From NCBI RefSeq assembly GCF_003992315.1, contig NZ_RQVE01000005.1:62001-126000 (forward strand): DNA of 64,000 bases, written 5' to 3'. Of the stretch, positions 16,675 to 29,092 are shown one piece after another. Each line of letters starts with the position of its first letter. Positions within the stretch are counted from its first letter, which is position 1. The translations under genes were made by a program, and so were the position numbers. The notes under the pieces were generated by a model. The model did no database searches. It was not told the DNA's origin and was given only the letters and a program-made list of their open reading frames with translations. This DNA comes from Veillonella sp. 3891. Lineage in GTDB: Bacteria; Bacillota; Negativicutes; Veillonellales; Veillonellaceae.

Positions 16675-19127
16675 TATGATTCCCCTAAAATTCCTTTAAA
16701 AAAGTGTCCCCGTGTAATATGTGTAGCTCCTTCTTTGCTCGGTGCTTTCACAGACCCCTCCAGTAATTGGTGATACATACTCATCTCTTTAGCAATCCAT
16801 TTAGGAGTTCGTTGTCTTCCATCAATCACTAAGCGCTGCAATCCAGAACGTCGTAAGTCATCAATATAGCTTTTCATATCTAATTCTCGACTATTCATAA
16901 TATGGGTACGGCAAAATGGATCTGTATAGATAGGAAATAACTCACCTTTTCTATCCTGTAAGGCATAGTCTTTTTTCGTGCACACCAATGGACACCCCCG
17001 TTTATACCCAGTGCCTGCAAAGCTACTGATTGGACAATACTCTGAAATCATCAATTCTACACGGCCCTGTACAATAGCACCAATAGGCATAATCCCTTTA
17101 TTTGCCATCGTATTCATTTGACGTAATGTAGCCTCTAAGGATACATTGACAGTACTAAATCCTAAATCATTTAGTATACCTAATGTGTGAGAGTTAAACG
17201 TTTGCAATCCCGTATCACCTTCCACTACACCTGTATATCCCAATTGATGTAACACTTCCAAAGCGCCTAAGAAATGCACTCGAATTCCATCTGGCTTGGC
17301 TTGTACCATGTGAGCTACCATTTCCTTAAATGCTGTACTTTCATTATCCTTAATTACCCTCGGCGTACTAAAGATAATTCTTTTATTAGCATCTCGGCAA
17401 AGCTGTACAATCTCCTCATAGGCCGTCTGTGCCACAGGGATTCTATGTAATGGATCTCCAAATACAATGCGGTCTACTGGTGTCTTGACTGCCTGCTGAA
17501 CGCCTTCTATAGAATCCACTAGGATTTCTAATTGTTTCGTATCAGATTCTAGGGTATGAACCTGCGTAAATCCTAACACCTGTCCTACAGATTGAGTCAT
17601 ATCCCCTAATAATTCCATCCCTCTTGGCAAGTTCGCTTTACGATCTTCCCATGATGCCACATATTGTTCTATTAGCAATTCTTCCATAGCCTCTACAGCA
17701 TTTCTACGAAGACTATTTAAGACACTGCTAGGCCACATGAAAGGACCTTCTGGAACTGTTACATGATCTAAGTCAAATAAGGTATTCCCTAAACGGCCTA
17801 ATTGTTCTGTAATTTTCTCCGTCGATGTCGGTTTATTATTAGCCATTTGTAATATATATTCATCAGTAACCGTTACCGTTTGACCAGACTCTAACATCAT
17901 AGTCAAAGAAACAGTGCTACCTTCTTCGCCATGTAAGAACATATAGGATTTGTATTTACGAGTAAAATCTTTTAATCCCCGTTGTTTCGTATATCCCCCT
18001 TGACTGGCACGGTATACCTTGCCAGAATTCATGCTTTCATTAAGTGGAATCTTATATACCGAATGATGACCTGTCATATCTTCGGCAACTGTAATGTAGT
18101 GTACATCACCTGTATGGGCAATGACCTTCAGTAAATCTCCTACAGCAATTGTTTCTGTAGTTTCTATCGTCAAACTACGTCCTTTAACATATCCATCCCC
18201 AAGGTATTTCCCTAAATGGTTAGGTGCACTGATGGTCATCATGGACTTGGAACCATTATTTTCTAAATAGGCAGTCGAAAAGCCACGATTAAATCCCTCT
18301 TCCAAACGAGCAAAATCTTCTGCAGTAGCCTGTCCGGTACGATCGATAATGGTCCGATAGGTACCAATCACTTCATGTACATAGGATACCTTTTTCATGC
18401 GACCTTCTACTTTGAAAGAGGCCACACCAGCTTCTATGAGTTCTTTCATATACGCACTATAGTTCAAATCCTTAGGGCTCATAATATAGGTTTCTTTATC
18501 ATGGGTGATCTGCTCACCATCTACTGTAACCAGTTGATACGGCAATCGACACGGCTGTGCACAAGAACCCCTATTCCCACTGCGCCCACCGATAAAACTA
18601 CTCATCAAACATTGTCCGGAATAAGAAATACAAAGAGCTCCATGAATAAAGACTTCAATTTCCGCTTTTGCATGTTTACAAATATGACGGATCTCATCTA
18701 AACTTAATTCCCTAGATAAAACAACTCTAGTAAATCCCAATCGTTCTAAAAATTGTACAGTCTCCAAATTAGTAGCTGTCATTTGTGTACTACCGTGTAA
18801 CTCTAAGGTAGGTGCTACTTGTCGTGCTATTCTTGCAACACCAAGATCTTGCACAATAATGCCATCTACACCAATGCGTTCTAACTCCCGTAGATGCTCT
18901 GCCAAAGCTTTGCTTTCACGGTCACCTACTAGAATATTCACAGTTACATAAATACCCACTTGTAATATATGTGCTAGGCGCAAAGCCTCTCGCAACTCAT
19001 CATAGTCAAAATTTCCTGCATGAGAGCGCGCATTAAAGACCTTACCGCCTAAATAAATGGCATCAGCCCCTGCTTCAAGGGCGGCCATAAAGTTTTCCAT
19101 TGTCCCTGCTGGGGCTAATAATTCCAT
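16674..19127 (-). CDS. U32 family peptidase with C-terminal DUF3656 region
   Basis: An 817-residue member of the U32 family, which includes RlhA and UbiU/V-like proteins. Many act in RNA or cofactor hydroxylation rather than proteolysis. The N-terminal barrel reads LAPAGTMENFMAALEAGADAIYLGG. The family signature FIHGALCISYSGQCLMSSFIGG.. follows near residue 165, with a Cys cluster (CISYSGQC; GSCAQPCR; later CPISSFAG and CPLVCTKK) that could hold an iron-sulphur cluster. The second half is a DUF3656-type extension followed by another U32-like part. The ATG at 19127 (AAGGAG site, 5-base spacing) is preferred over the GTG three bases upstream. It lies downstream of the pheT terminator and is coupled to mutS2. 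Confidence 0.9.
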   Translation of the reverse strand: MELLAPAGTMENFMAALEAGADAIYLGGKVFNARSHAGNFDYDELREALRLAHILQVGIYVTVNILVGDRESKALAEHLRELERIGVDGIIVQDLGVARIARQVAPTLELHGSTQMTATNLETVQFLERLGFTRVVLSRELSLDEIRHICKHAKAEIEVFIHGALCISYSGQCLMSSFIGGRSGNRGSCAQPCRLPYQLVTVDGEQITHDKETYIMSPKDLNYSAYMKELIEAGVASFKVEGRMKKVSYVHEVIGTYRTIIDRTGQATAEDFARLEEGFNRGFSTAYLENNGSKSMMTISAPNHLGKYLGDGYVKGRSLTIETTETIAVGDLLKVIAHTGDVHYITVAEDMTGHHSVYKIPLNESMNSGKVYRASQGGYTKQRGLKDFTRKYKSYMFLHGEEGSTVSLTMMLESGQTVTVTDEYILQMANNKPTSTEKITEQLGRLGNTLFDLDHVTVPEGPFMWPSSVLNSLRRNAVEAMEELLIEQYVASWEDRKANLPRGMELLGDMTQSVGQVLGFTQVHTLESDTKQLEILVDSIEGVQQAVKTPVDRIVFGDPLHRIPVAQTAYEEIVQLCRDANKRIIFSTPRVIKDNESTAFKEMVAHMVQAKPDGIRVHFLGALEVLHQLGYTGVVEGDTGLQTFNSHTLGILNDLGFSTVNVSLEATLRQMNTMANKGIMPIGAIVQGRVELMISEYCPISSFAGTGYKRGCPLVCTKKDYALQDRKGELFPIYTDPFCRTHIMNSRELDMKSYIDDLRRSGLQRLVIDGRQRTPKWIAKEMSMYHQLLEGSVKAPSKEGATHITRGHFFKGILGES

Positions 19128-19144
19128 CACAACTCCTTATAATA

Positions 19145-19176
19145 AATCGGTCATCCCATAAGAGAGATGACCGATT
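19145..19176 (-). terminator. Hairpin after pheT
   Basis: An 11-bp perfect stem AATCGGTCATC / GATGACCGATT follows the pheT stop by about 25 bases. It is followed on minus only by TTATTATAA, so termination may be incomplete. Confidence 0.6.
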
Positions 19177-19200
19177 GTTACATCCCGTAGGATTTACGTA

Positions 19201-21645
19201 TTATCGTAAAGTGCAACCTTTGTCTGCTAATTTTGCTAACATCGCTTGGATTCTATCTTCAATATCAGCATCTACTAATGTACCTTCATGAGAACGGAAA
19301 GACAAGGTATACGCCAAGCTACGATATCCTTCTTGGATATGTTCCCCTTCGTATACATCAAAGATACGAACACTCTCAAGATATTCGCCGCCTTCTTGTT
19401 TCATCACTTCTAACACATCAATAGCTTGCACTTCTTTTGGCGCTACAATCGCTAAGTCACGACTAGTGCCAGGGAATTTAGAAATTGCTCTAAACGAAAT
19501 TCCTTTACGGTTCACTTGTAACAATGCTTCTAAATCCATTTCAAATAAATATGCTTTACCACTAATGTCATAATGACTTGCTACTTGTGGATGTAATTCA
19601 CCAAAGCGTACAATTTCAACACCCTCTACAGAGATACTAGCACTCACACCTGGGTGTAAATAATACTCTTTACTACGGCTAATTGTATAATTTTCAACAC
19701 CAAGATTAGCCAGTACAGATTCAATAATACCTTTTAGATCATAGAAATCTACATTTCTAGCCGGTACATTCCATTCTTGGCGATCCCATTTGCCTAGGAT
19801 AACCCCTGCTGCCATCATGCGTTCATTTGGCAATTCTGTAAGCGGCAATGCCTTAGGTTCGTACACAGCAGCCACTTCAAAAACGGCTAAATCTAAATTC
19901 TTTTGAGCTACATTGCGTTTTGCTGTTTCTAATACGCTAGGTACTAAAGTAGTACGCATCACAGGGAACTCTTCGGAAATTGGGTTTAGAATAGGAATCG
20001 CTTGATGTCTGCTATCTGTTTCAGGAATTAACAAATCTTGCAAACTATCTTTATGCATGAAACTAAAAGTAATAATTTCATCTAAACCAGCTTCAGCCAA
20101 AGCATGTTTTACATCATGTACTAACGCATGCATAGGAGATACTGTTCCCGTTTGGATTCGTGCCAATGGTGTAGTAGGCACGATATTATCATAGTTGTGA
20201 ATACGTGCTACTTCTTCTGCAATATCTGGCATTCCTGTTACATCATCACGCCAAGATGGGATAGTAGCCACTAATGCCTCACCATCAACTTTCACGTCGA
20301 AGGATAAAGTTGTTAGGATAGTAATCATCTCTTCTTCTGCAATATTAGTACCTAAATACGAATTCACAGCTTCACTCGTGAAAGACACTGTACGCACTTC
20401 TTTTGGCGCTGCATATACATCAATCACACCTTTTGCTACAGTAGCGCCTGGTGTGATTTCCAATAACAATTGTGCTGCCCGATCTAACGCTAGTGGTGTC
20501 ACTTCGCTATTCACACCACGTTCAAAACGACCAGATGCTTCAGAGCGCAAGCCTAATGCACGAGAGGTACGGCGAATAGATGCTCCATTAAATACAGCAG
20601 CTTCCAATACAACCGTTGTTGTTTCATTGGACACTTCACTATCAGCACCACCCATCACACCAGCTACCCCTACAGGACGGTCAGTATCAGCAATAACTAG
20701 CATCGTATTTGCTAATGTACGATCATTGCTATCCAAGGTTTGAATCACTTCTCCCTCTGTAGCTTTACGAGCCACTAAACTATGTCCATGAAGATGATCA
20801 TAGTCGTAAGCATGCATTGGTTGACCTAATTCTAACATCACATAATTCGTTACGTCCACCACATTATTGATAGGACGAATACCGCAATTACGCAAACGAT
20901 TTTGTAACCATAATGGAGATTTTTGAACTTTTACATTTTCAATCAAACGTCCCATGAAACGAGAACATAACTCTGTATCAGCAATAGAAATATTCAAACG
21001 ACCTTCTATAGATGGTCCCTCTTCTTGCACTGTTACCTCTGGGAATGTAGCTTCTGTTTTATCTAATACGGCAAATTCACGGCTTAAACCAACCATGGAG
21101 AAACAATCGGCACGGTTTGGCGTCAACTCAAATTCATAGACTACATCATTAAGACCTAGCACTTCTTTTACATCTTGTCCAATAGCTGTACCTTCAGGGA
21201 AGATATAAATACCAGTTGCTTCTTCTGGTAACACTACATCTGTAGATAAGCCAAATTCTGCTACAGAACAGAACATGCCTTCTGATGTTTGTCCACGAAG
21301 TTTACCTTTTTTAATTTCTGTACCATCTGCTAAACGAGATTTATGGTACGCTACAGGAACGATTTGTCCCACTGCCACATTCGTAGCTGCTGTTACGATT
21401 TGTTTCGTAACCGGCTCACCTTCTTCTGTTAAGCATTCTACTTGGCACACTTGTAATTTATCTGCATCAGGATGTTTTGTAATTTCTACAATTTTTCCTG
21501 TATAGATTTTTTTAATACCTGTATCACAGTTAATCACTTCTTCTACTGGGATCCCAGCTTGTGTTAAGGCATCTGCAAATTCTTGAGGGTTCTCGCCAAG
21601 ATTCACAGATACATAGTCTTTCATCCATTGTAAACTAGCTTTCAC
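19201..21645 (-). CDS. pheT: Phenylalanyl-tRNA synthetase beta subunit
   Basis: Forms the alpha2-beta2 enzyme that charges tRNA-Phe. The 814-residue length is standard. An N-terminal tRNA-binding (EMAP-like) domain (KIYTGKIVEITKHPDADKLQ) comes first, then the B3/B4 editing region, the B5 domain, the catalytic-core-like fold (FSFMHKDSLQDLLIPE), and the C-terminal anticodon-binding domain (FRAISKFPGTSRDLAIVAPK; SFRSHEGTLVDADIEDRI). A GTG start lies behind GGAGG, 9 bases after the pheS stop. Confidence 0.96.
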   Translation of the reverse strand: MKASLQWMKDYVSVNLGENPQEFADALTQAGIPVEEVINCDTGIKKIYTGKIVEITKHPDADKLQVCQVECLTEEGEPVTKQIVTAATNVAVGQIVPVAYHKSRLADGTEIKKGKLRGQTSEGMFCSVAEFGLSTDVVLPEEATGIYIFPEGTAIGQDVKEVLGLNDVVYEFELTPNRADCFSMVGLSREFAVLDKTEATFPEVTVQEEGPSIEGRLNISIADTELCSRFMGRLIENVKVQKSPLWLQNRLRNCGIRPINNVVDVTNYVMLELGQPMHAYDYDHLHGHSLVARKATEGEVIQTLDSNDRTLANTMLVIADTDRPVGVAGVMGGADSEVSNETTTVVLEAAVFNGASIRRTSRALGLRSEASGRFERGVNSEVTPLALDRAAQLLLEITPGATVAKGVIDVYAAPKEVRTVSFTSEAVNSYLGTNIAEEEMITILTTLSFDVKVDGEALVATIPSWRDDVTGMPDIAEEVARIHNYDNIVPTTPLARIQTGTVSPMHALVHDVKHALAEAGLDEIITFSFMHKDSLQDLLIPETDSRHQAIPILNPISEEFPVMRTTLVPSVLETAKRNVAQKNLDLAVFEVAAVYEPKALPLTELPNERMMAAGVILGKWDRQEWNVPARNVDFYDLKGIIESVLANLGVENYTISRSKEYYLHPGVSASISVEGVEIVRFGELHPQVASHYDISGKAYLFEMDLEALLQVNRKGISFRAISKFPGTSRDLAIVAPKEVQAIDVLEVMKQEGGEYLESVRIFDVYEGEHIQEGYRSLAYTLSFRSHEGTLVDADIEDRIQAMLAKLADKGCTLR

Positions 21646-21654
21646 GGTAACCTC

Positions 21655-22677
21655 CTAGAATTGCGTTAAGAAACGTTTATCATTTTCATAGAATAAACGT
21701 AAATCATTAATACCATATTTCAACATTGCAATACGTTCTACGCCCATGCCGAAGGCAAAGCCTTGTACTTCATTTGGATCATAGCCATTCAATTTCAATA
21801 CATTAGGATGGACCATACCACAACCAAGAATTTCTAACCACCCTGTATGAGAGCATACACGGCATCCTTCACCGTGGCACATGCAACAAGAAATATCTAC
21901 TTCTGCACTTGGTTCTGTGAAAGGGAAGAAACTTGTACGGAAACGTACAGCTGTATCTTCACCAAACATGTGTTTCAAGAACAACTCCAAGGTTCCTTTC
22001 AAGTCAGAGAAGGTAATATGTTTATCAATAACAAGACCTTCTACTTGATGGAATACTGGAGAATGTGTAGCATCATAGTCCCAACGATATACTTTTCCCG
22101 GTGCGATCATGCGGATAGGTGCATTTTTTTCGCTACCTTGCAATGTTCTCGCTTGCACTGGAGATGTATGGGTACGAAGTAATACGGAATCGGTAATATA
22201 GAAAGAATCTTGCATATCACGAGCTGGATGATCTGCCGCTAAATTCAAGCATTCAAAGTTAAAATAGTCTGACTCAATTTCAGGACCTTCTTCTACAGCA
22301 TAGCCCATAGACACAAAAAACTGTTCAATTTCTTCGTTGATTTGTGTTAATGGATGTAAATGGCCTTTACGAACAGGACGACCTGGTAATGTAATATCAA
22401 TGGTTTCTTGTTCTAATTTAGCTGCCAATACAGCAGCTTCCATTTCTTGTTGTACTGTATCTAAAGCTTCTTCCAACACTACACGCACTGTATTTACCAA
22501 GGCACCCATAGCAGGACGCTCTTCTGGAGATAGTTTACCCAATCCTTTTAATAAGGATGTCACTTCTCCCTTTTTACCTAAATAGGTAACACGAATATCT
22601 TGTAATTCCTGCAAGTTCGCAGCCCCTTGAATTTGGGCGATTGCTTTCTCTTGCAATGCTTGCAATTGTTCTTTCAT
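21655..22677 (-). CDS. pheS: Phenylalanyl-tRNA synthetase alpha subunit
   Basis: Catalytic subunit of PheRS, 340 residues. An N-terminal coiled-coil arm ([19 protein letters not shown]) is followed by class II motifs: [19 protein letters not shown], motif 2 [20 protein letters not shown], and motif 3 [19 protein letters not shown] Cys-rich insert ([17 protein letters not shown]) near residue 265 is usual in many Firmicute enzymes. It lies 17 bases after the thioesterase gene and directly before pheT. I saw no T-box in the upstream gap. Confidence 0.96.
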   Translation of the reverse strand: MKEQLQALQEKAIAQIQGAANLQELQDIRVTYLGKKGEVTSLLKGLGKLSPEERPAMGALVNTVRVVLEEALDTVQQEMEAAVLAAKLEQETIDITLPGRPVRKGHLHPLTQINEEIEQFFVSMGYAVEEGPEIESDYFNFECLNLAADHPARDMQDSFYITDSVLLRTHTSPVQARTLQGSEKNAPIRMIAPGKVYRWDYDATHSPVFHQVEGLVIDKHITFSDLKGTLELFLKHMFGEDTAVRFRTSFFPFTEPSAEVDISCCMCHGEGCRVCSHTGWLEILGCGMVHPNVLKLNGYDPNEVQGFAFGMGVERIAMLKYGINDLRLFYENDKRFLTQF

Positions 22678-22694
22678 TGATTCCTATCCTCCAA

Positions 22695-23147
22695 CTATTC
22701 TTCATCTAACAACGACCATGGCAATTCTGGTAATACCAAATCGTCAAGAACCATAAACGTTCCACTTCCCATATAGACAAGTTCTCCCATATCATTATAC
22801 AAACGGCAGGATGTAACCATCGTACTTTGACCTTTGTGCTCCACATTGGATACACCACGGATTCTTGCATTCTTCGGCAATGATTTCACAAAATTACCAT
22901 TAATTTGAGCCGTTGTCACTTGCTTTCCTAGTGTAATACAAGCCAATCCCATGAGATAATCTGATAGACTCAAATGTACCCCACCATACACATCGCCTCG
23001 CGGATTACTGTGCAATGCTTCTTCACTATGAAAGTCTAGTTCCACATGTCCTGGTGACACATTCTTAAGTGTGACATGATGTAGCACCTCAAAAGGATGT
23101 GAACTTGTATGCTCTTGAAAGTATTCTAATAATGTTCTATGTTCCAT
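22695..23147 (-). CDS. PaaI-family hotdog thioesterase
   Basis: A 150-residue single hotdog domain. The active-site loop NPRGDVYGGVHLSLSDYLMG (residues ~47-66) matches the PaaI/4HBT group, which hydrolyses acyl-CoA thioesters. The helix segment and the strand TTAQINGNFVKSLPKNARIR follow. It sits between ligA and pheS in a collinear run, with gaps of 67 and 17 bases; nothing in this context suggests its substrate. Confidence 0.85.
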   Translation of the reverse strand: MEHRTLLEYFQEHTSSHPFEVLHHVTLKNVSPGHVELDFHSEEALHSNPRGDVYGGVHLSLSDYLMGLACITLGKQVTTAQINGNFVKSLPKNARIRGVSNVEHKGQSTMVTSCRLYNDMGELVYMGSGTFMVLDDLVLPELPWSLLDEE

Positions 23148-23214
23148 ATAGTTAACCTTTCTAAGCTCATCTTTTTATTATAGAGGAAAGTCTACCTCAT
23201 TATCAATAGATAGC

Positions 23215-25215
<2,001 letters not shown>

Positions 25216-27399
25216 TTATTTTTTTCGTATAGGAGCGAACTTAGCCATAATTTGTCGTAATCCCTGTGTAGGGAACTCAATTTTTAGTTTTACATTGGCA
25301 CCTTCACCAACTACATCCACTACAGTTCCTTCGCCCCATTTAGCATGGATAGCAGTATCTCCCACAGTCCAATCTACTACCTGTGGATTACGAATCATAG
25401 GTTTTGTAACAGGTCGATTCGCTACAGATTGATGGAATGGTACATTTCGTTGTAATTCTTCCTTCACAGTTCGTTTTGGACGTACTTCCTCTACAAGCTC
25501 ACTCGGAATTTCTTTTAAGAAACGAGATGGTAAATACCCTGTAGTTTTACCAAATACAGTCCGTGTAGTGGCATTGGATACATATAGCTCTTCTTCGGCT
25601 CTCGTAATCCCTACGTAGGCAATACGGCGTTCTTCTTCTACTTCCTCAGGATTCATCAACGTACGGCTATGCGGAAATAATCCTTCTTCTAAACCAGCTA
25701 AGAATACCACGGGGAACTCTAGTCCTTTTGCAGCATGCAATGTCATTAATGTCACTTTGGATTCCTCTTGTTCAAAGGAATCTACATCATTCACTAACGC
25801 CACTTGCTCAAGAAAGTCTTGTAAAGTACCTTCTGGATTTGTATCCATAAACTCTTTGGCTACCGACACCAACTCACCAATATTTTCCAACCGAGCTTGG
25901 TCTTGTGGGTCTGTACTATTCTCTAGTTCCACTACATATCCAGTCCGATCTAATACGGCCTCAATAATACCTTGTACAGAAAGCTCTGTGGCCTCGTTGA
26001 CTAAGGTAAAAATTAACCCCATAAACTCTTCTAACTTTTCTTTCGTTTTACCTTTTATCGTAGGAATTTGGTTCAATTGACTCAATGTCATAAATAGTGA
26101 ATTATTCGTTTCTCTTGCAAAATCTTGCAATTTTCCTACTGTAGTTAATCCAATACTACGTTTTGGTACATTAATAATGCGTTGTAAGCAGATATCATCA
26201 AATGGATTGATTAAAATACGCAAGTACGCCAAAATATCTTTGATTTCTTTACGATCGTAGAACTTGGTGCCTCCTACCATTGTATAAGGAATACCGCGTT
26301 TAATCATGGATTCTTCTAGCACACGAGACTGTGCATTAGTACGATATAAAATAGCCATCTCTCCATAACTTCGATTATGAATTTCTCTTTGCTTTTTAAT
26401 CGTATCTCCTATGAAAGCTCCTTCTTCTTGCTCCGACTGGGCTTCAAAATGACGGATTTTGGCACCTTCTCCTTTATCTGTCCACAACACTTTTTCAGGG
26501 CGCCCCTCATTGTAATCAATGACCGCATTAGCCGCCTCTAAAATTGTTTTCGTAGACCGGTAGTTTTGCTCTAATTTAATAAGCTTTGCCTTAGGATAAT
26601 CTTTTTCAAAGTCCAAGATATTTTGAATATCAGCACCACGCCATGCATAGATACTTTGATCCACATCACCTACCACGCATAGATTATTCCATTTAGAAGC
26701 TAATAAAGATGCTAATGTATACTGTGCATGGTTTGTATCTTGATACTCATCGATCATAATATAACGGAAACGATGACTGTACTTTTCTAGTACGACTGGA
26801 TTTTCTTGTAATAATTTAACAGCTACTAGCAATAAATCATCAAAATCTAAAGCATTATTTTTTCGCAATTCGGCTTCATAATAATCGTACACCTTAGACA
26901 CTTGTTGTGAATAAAAGTCACGAGCTTCACTGCGGAAATCCTTAGCTAATTTCATTCTATTTTTTGCATCGCTAATCTGTGATTGCATAGCCCCTACAGG
27001 GTAATATTTATCATCTAAATTTAGTGCTTTAATTGCTTGTTTTATAACTGCTTGAGAATCACTAGAATCGTAGATGGAAAAGTTTTTACTATATCCCATG
27101 AAGGAATCTAGTTCAAAGCGCAAAAATTTAGCACAAAAAGAATGGAATGTACTAAGCCAAATACGGTGTGCTGTATCCCCTACTAAGGTTTCCACACGTT
27201 CTTTCATTTCTTTTGCTGCTTTATTAGTAAATGTGATGGCTAAAATTTCATAGGGGCTTACCCCTTGTGTCAACAAATAGGCGATACGATATGTTAACAC
27301 TCGTGTTTTACCTGATCCAGCACCAGCCAATATAAGAAGAGGCCCTTCAGTTGCGTATACTGCCTCTTGTTGCTCTTTATTTAAACCGTCAAATATCAT
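25216..27399 (-). CDS. pcrA: ATP-dependent DNA helicase PcrA/UvrD
   Basis: Superfamily 1A 3'-5' helicase for repair and clearance of replication blocks. It has 727 residues. Motif I is AGAGSGKTRVLTYRIAYLL near residue 30. Motif II DEYQDTNHAQY, motif III VGDVDQSIYAWRGAD, motif IV LEQNYRST and motif VI YVGITRAEEELYVS follow in order. The C-terminal tail VGDTAIHAKWGEGTVVDVVG is the conserved RNA-polymerase-binding Tudor-like domain of PcrA. The ATG at 27399 gives the standard N-terminus (GLNKEQQEAV); the frame extends 17 codons further without a good ribosome site. Confidence 0.96.
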   Translation of the reverse strand: MIFDGLNKEQQEAVYATEGPLLILAGAGSGKTRVLTYRIAYLLTQGVSPYEILAITFTNKAAKEMKERVETLVGDTAHRIWLSTFHSFCAKFLRFELDSFMGYSKNFSIYDSSDSQAVIKQAIKALNLDDKYYPVGAMQSQISDAKNRMKLAKDFRSEARDFYSQQVSKVYDYYEAELRKNNALDFDDLLLVAVKLLQENPVVLEKYSHRFRYIMIDEYQDTNHAQYTLASLLASKWNNLCVVGDVDQSIYAWRGADIQNILDFEKDYPKAKLIKLEQNYRSTKTILEAANAVIDYNEGRPEKVLWTDKGEGAKIRHFEAQSEQEEGAFIGDTIKKQREIHNRSYGEMAILYRTNAQSRVLEESMIKRGIPYTMVGGTKFYDRKEIKDILAYLRILINPFDDICLQRIINVPKRSIGLTTVGKLQDFARETNNSLFMTLSQLNQIPTIKGKTKEKLEEFMGLIFTLVNEATELSVQGIIEAVLDRTGYVVELENSTDPQDQARLENIGELVSVAKEFMDTNPEGTLQDFLEQVALVNDVDSFEQEESKVTLMTLHAAKGLEFPVVFLAGLEEGLFPHSRTLMNPEEVEEERRIAYVGITRAEEELYVSNATTRTVFGKTTGYLPSRFLKEIPSELVEEVRPKRTVKEELQRNVPFHQSVANRPVTKPMIRNPQVVDWTVGDTAIHAKWGEGTVVDVVGEGANVKLKIEFPTQGLRQIMAKFAPIRKK

Positions 27400-27463
27400 A
27401 ATACCTCTCTTGCATATAACAAGGGTGCGCTGTGTTTCACTACAACGCACCCCCTATTATAGA

Positions 27464-28750
27464 TTAGCCTTTCATAGCGCCCACGATTGGTGGTACTACT
27501 TGTTTTTTACGGGATAATGTATGTTCTAAATATACTTCATTGTCCACAGGTTGTGCATTAAATGCAGCTGCTACCACATCATTCGCATCACCAACAAATA
27601 TTAAATTAGTAGCTTCTGTTAAAATGTTTGTAATCATTAAGTAAGAAGCACTGTAATTATTAGCACTGCGCAATTCTTCCATCGCTTTTAACAAGCAACC
27701 TTTGCGACCTAAAATATCTGTCGTATCCATCACTTGGATTTGCCCAATACTGATGATTTTACCATTTGCTTCAAACTCTTTTAAATCAGTGCGAACAATT
27801 TTTTCATCAGAATAGTCAGACACATCAGAGCCGGCTTTTAATAATTCCATGCCATACTCTTCTAAGTTAACACCAGCGATGTCTGCTAATTTTCTTGCTG
27901 TTTCTTTATCTTTTTCAGTACAAGTAGGAGAACGGAACAATACTGTATCAGAGATAATCGCAGATAACATCAACCCTGCAATATTTTTAGGAATCTCTTG
28001 ACCATATTGCCAGTATAAATTAGCAAGAATTGTACAAGTACATCCTACAGTTTCATAATGAATGAAAATAGGATTATCCGTCACTAAACCACCAATACGA
28101 TGGTGATCGATATTTTCGATTAATTCTGCTTCTTCGATATCGTCAATAATTTGTACTTTTTCATTGTGGTCCACAAGAACAACTTTTGTTTTTTGCTTTG
28201 GAGCTTCCACATTAGAACGAATGATACCTAAGTATGTACCATTGTCTACTACTGGATAGCCACCGATGTGAGAATTCGCTTTGAAGTCACGTAATTTAGT
28301 TTCTTTGCTAATCACTTGGCAAGAAGTTTTTGTACAAATTTCACCAGCTGTCACATTCGCATTGTCACTGATAGCGCCTTCTAACGCATCAATTAAGCGT
28401 TGTGCCGTAATCGTACCTACATACGTAGTGCCATTTTCTACCACTGGAATGCGGTTCATTTCATATTGTTTACGCCATGCTAACACATCTTGTAACGTTG
28501 CTTTTGCATCGACTGCGGGAATTGTTTCTAGTACATCTTCTACTGTTACAGCAAAAGAAGTTACGATTTCTGGATGTTCAAAGCCAAAATACTTTAACGC
28601 AAAAGATGTTTCTTTATTGGCTTGACCTGCACAAATTGGTTGTGCTGAAAAGCCCATTTGATTTTTTAAATTTGCATAAGAAATTGCAGAGCAAATAGAA
28701 TCTGTATCTGGACTCTTATGTCCTGTTACTAAAATTGTATCTCTTAACAT
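27464..28750 (-). CDS. ppaC: Manganese-dependent inorganic pyrophosphatase with CBS domains
   Basis: Family II (DHH) pyrophosphatase, which pulls biosynthetic reactions forward. The 428-residue protein begins ILVTGHKSPDTDSICSAISY (metal-binding GHKxPDxD). An insert of two CBS domains follows (residues ~65-190: ETIPAVDAKATLQDVLAW; INRIPVV-type strands) and probably binds adenine nucleotides that regulate activity. After it come the second DHH parts VVLVDHNE and IDHHRIGG, and the DHHA2 domain. No DRTGG domain is present, so this is the shorter CBS-PPase form. I used the ATG at 28750 (GAGGTGA site). It heads the pcrA-ligA-pheST gene run. Confidence 0.93.
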   Translation of the reverse strand: MLRDTILVTGHKSPDTDSICSAISYANLKNQMGFSAQPICAGQANKETSFALKYFGFEHPEIVTSFAVTVEDVLETIPAVDAKATLQDVLAWRKQYEMNRIPVVENGTTYVGTITAQRLIDALEGAISDNANVTAGEICTKTSCQVISKETKLRDFKANSHIGGYPVVDNGTYLGIIRSNVEAPKQKTKVVLVDHNEKVQIIDDIEEAELIENIDHHRIGGLVTDNPIFIHYETVGCTCTILANLYWQYGQEIPKNIAGLMLSAIISDTVLFRSPTCTEKDKETARKLADIAGVNLEEYGMELLKAGSDVSDYSDEKIVRTDLKEFEANGKIISIGQIQVMDTTDILGRKGCLLKAMEELRSANNYSASYLMITNILTEATNLIFVGDANDVVAAAFNAQPVDNEVYLEHTLSRKKQVVPPIVGAMKG

Positions 28751-28830
28751 AATGTCACCTCGTATAATCATCACTTGAGTTATATATCAATGTTTCTTTA
28801 TTATACCATAATTAACCATAAAATGCATAC

Positions 28831-28866
28831 AAAAAAGACCTCGTAAACAACAGTTTACAAGGCCTT
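28831..28866 (-). terminator. Rho-independent terminator after rpmF
   Basis: On minus a stem AAGGCCTTGTAAAC / GTTTACGAGGTCTT with a 4-base loop runs into TTTTTT, about 15 bases after the rpmF stop. Confidence 0.85.
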
Positions 28867-28880
28867 CTTATTCGTTTCTA

Positions 28881-29060
28881 TTACGCATTTTTAGAAACTA
28901 CTTGTTCTCCTTTGTAAGAACCACATGTTGGGCAAACGCGATGCGGCATCATTGGTTCGTGACATTGTGGACAAGCTACATAACCAGGTACTTCTAATTT
29001 CCAGTTAGCACGACGACGATCGCGACGGCATTTGGAAAGTCTACGCTTTGGTACTGCCAT
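28881..29060 (-). CDS. rpmF: 50S ribosomal protein L32
   Basis: A 59-residue ribosomal protein with the typical start [20 protein letters not shown] and a zinc ribbon of four Cys (CPQC...CPTC). I used the ATG that gives MAVPK at 29060, three codons inside the longest frame. It lies 32 bases after yceD, the common yceD-rpmF pairing. Confidence 0.97.
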   Translation of the reverse strand: MAVPKRRLSKCRRDRRRANWKLEVPGYVACPQCHEPMMPHRVCPTCGSYKGEQVVSKNA

Positions 29061-29092
29061 TATCTGCACCTCCTTAACATAATCACTAGGTA

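Noticed and set aside
22678-22694. T-box leader for pheST or tyrS
   Set aside because: The upstream gaps are 14-17 bases, too short for a T-box, and no T-box motif is seen.
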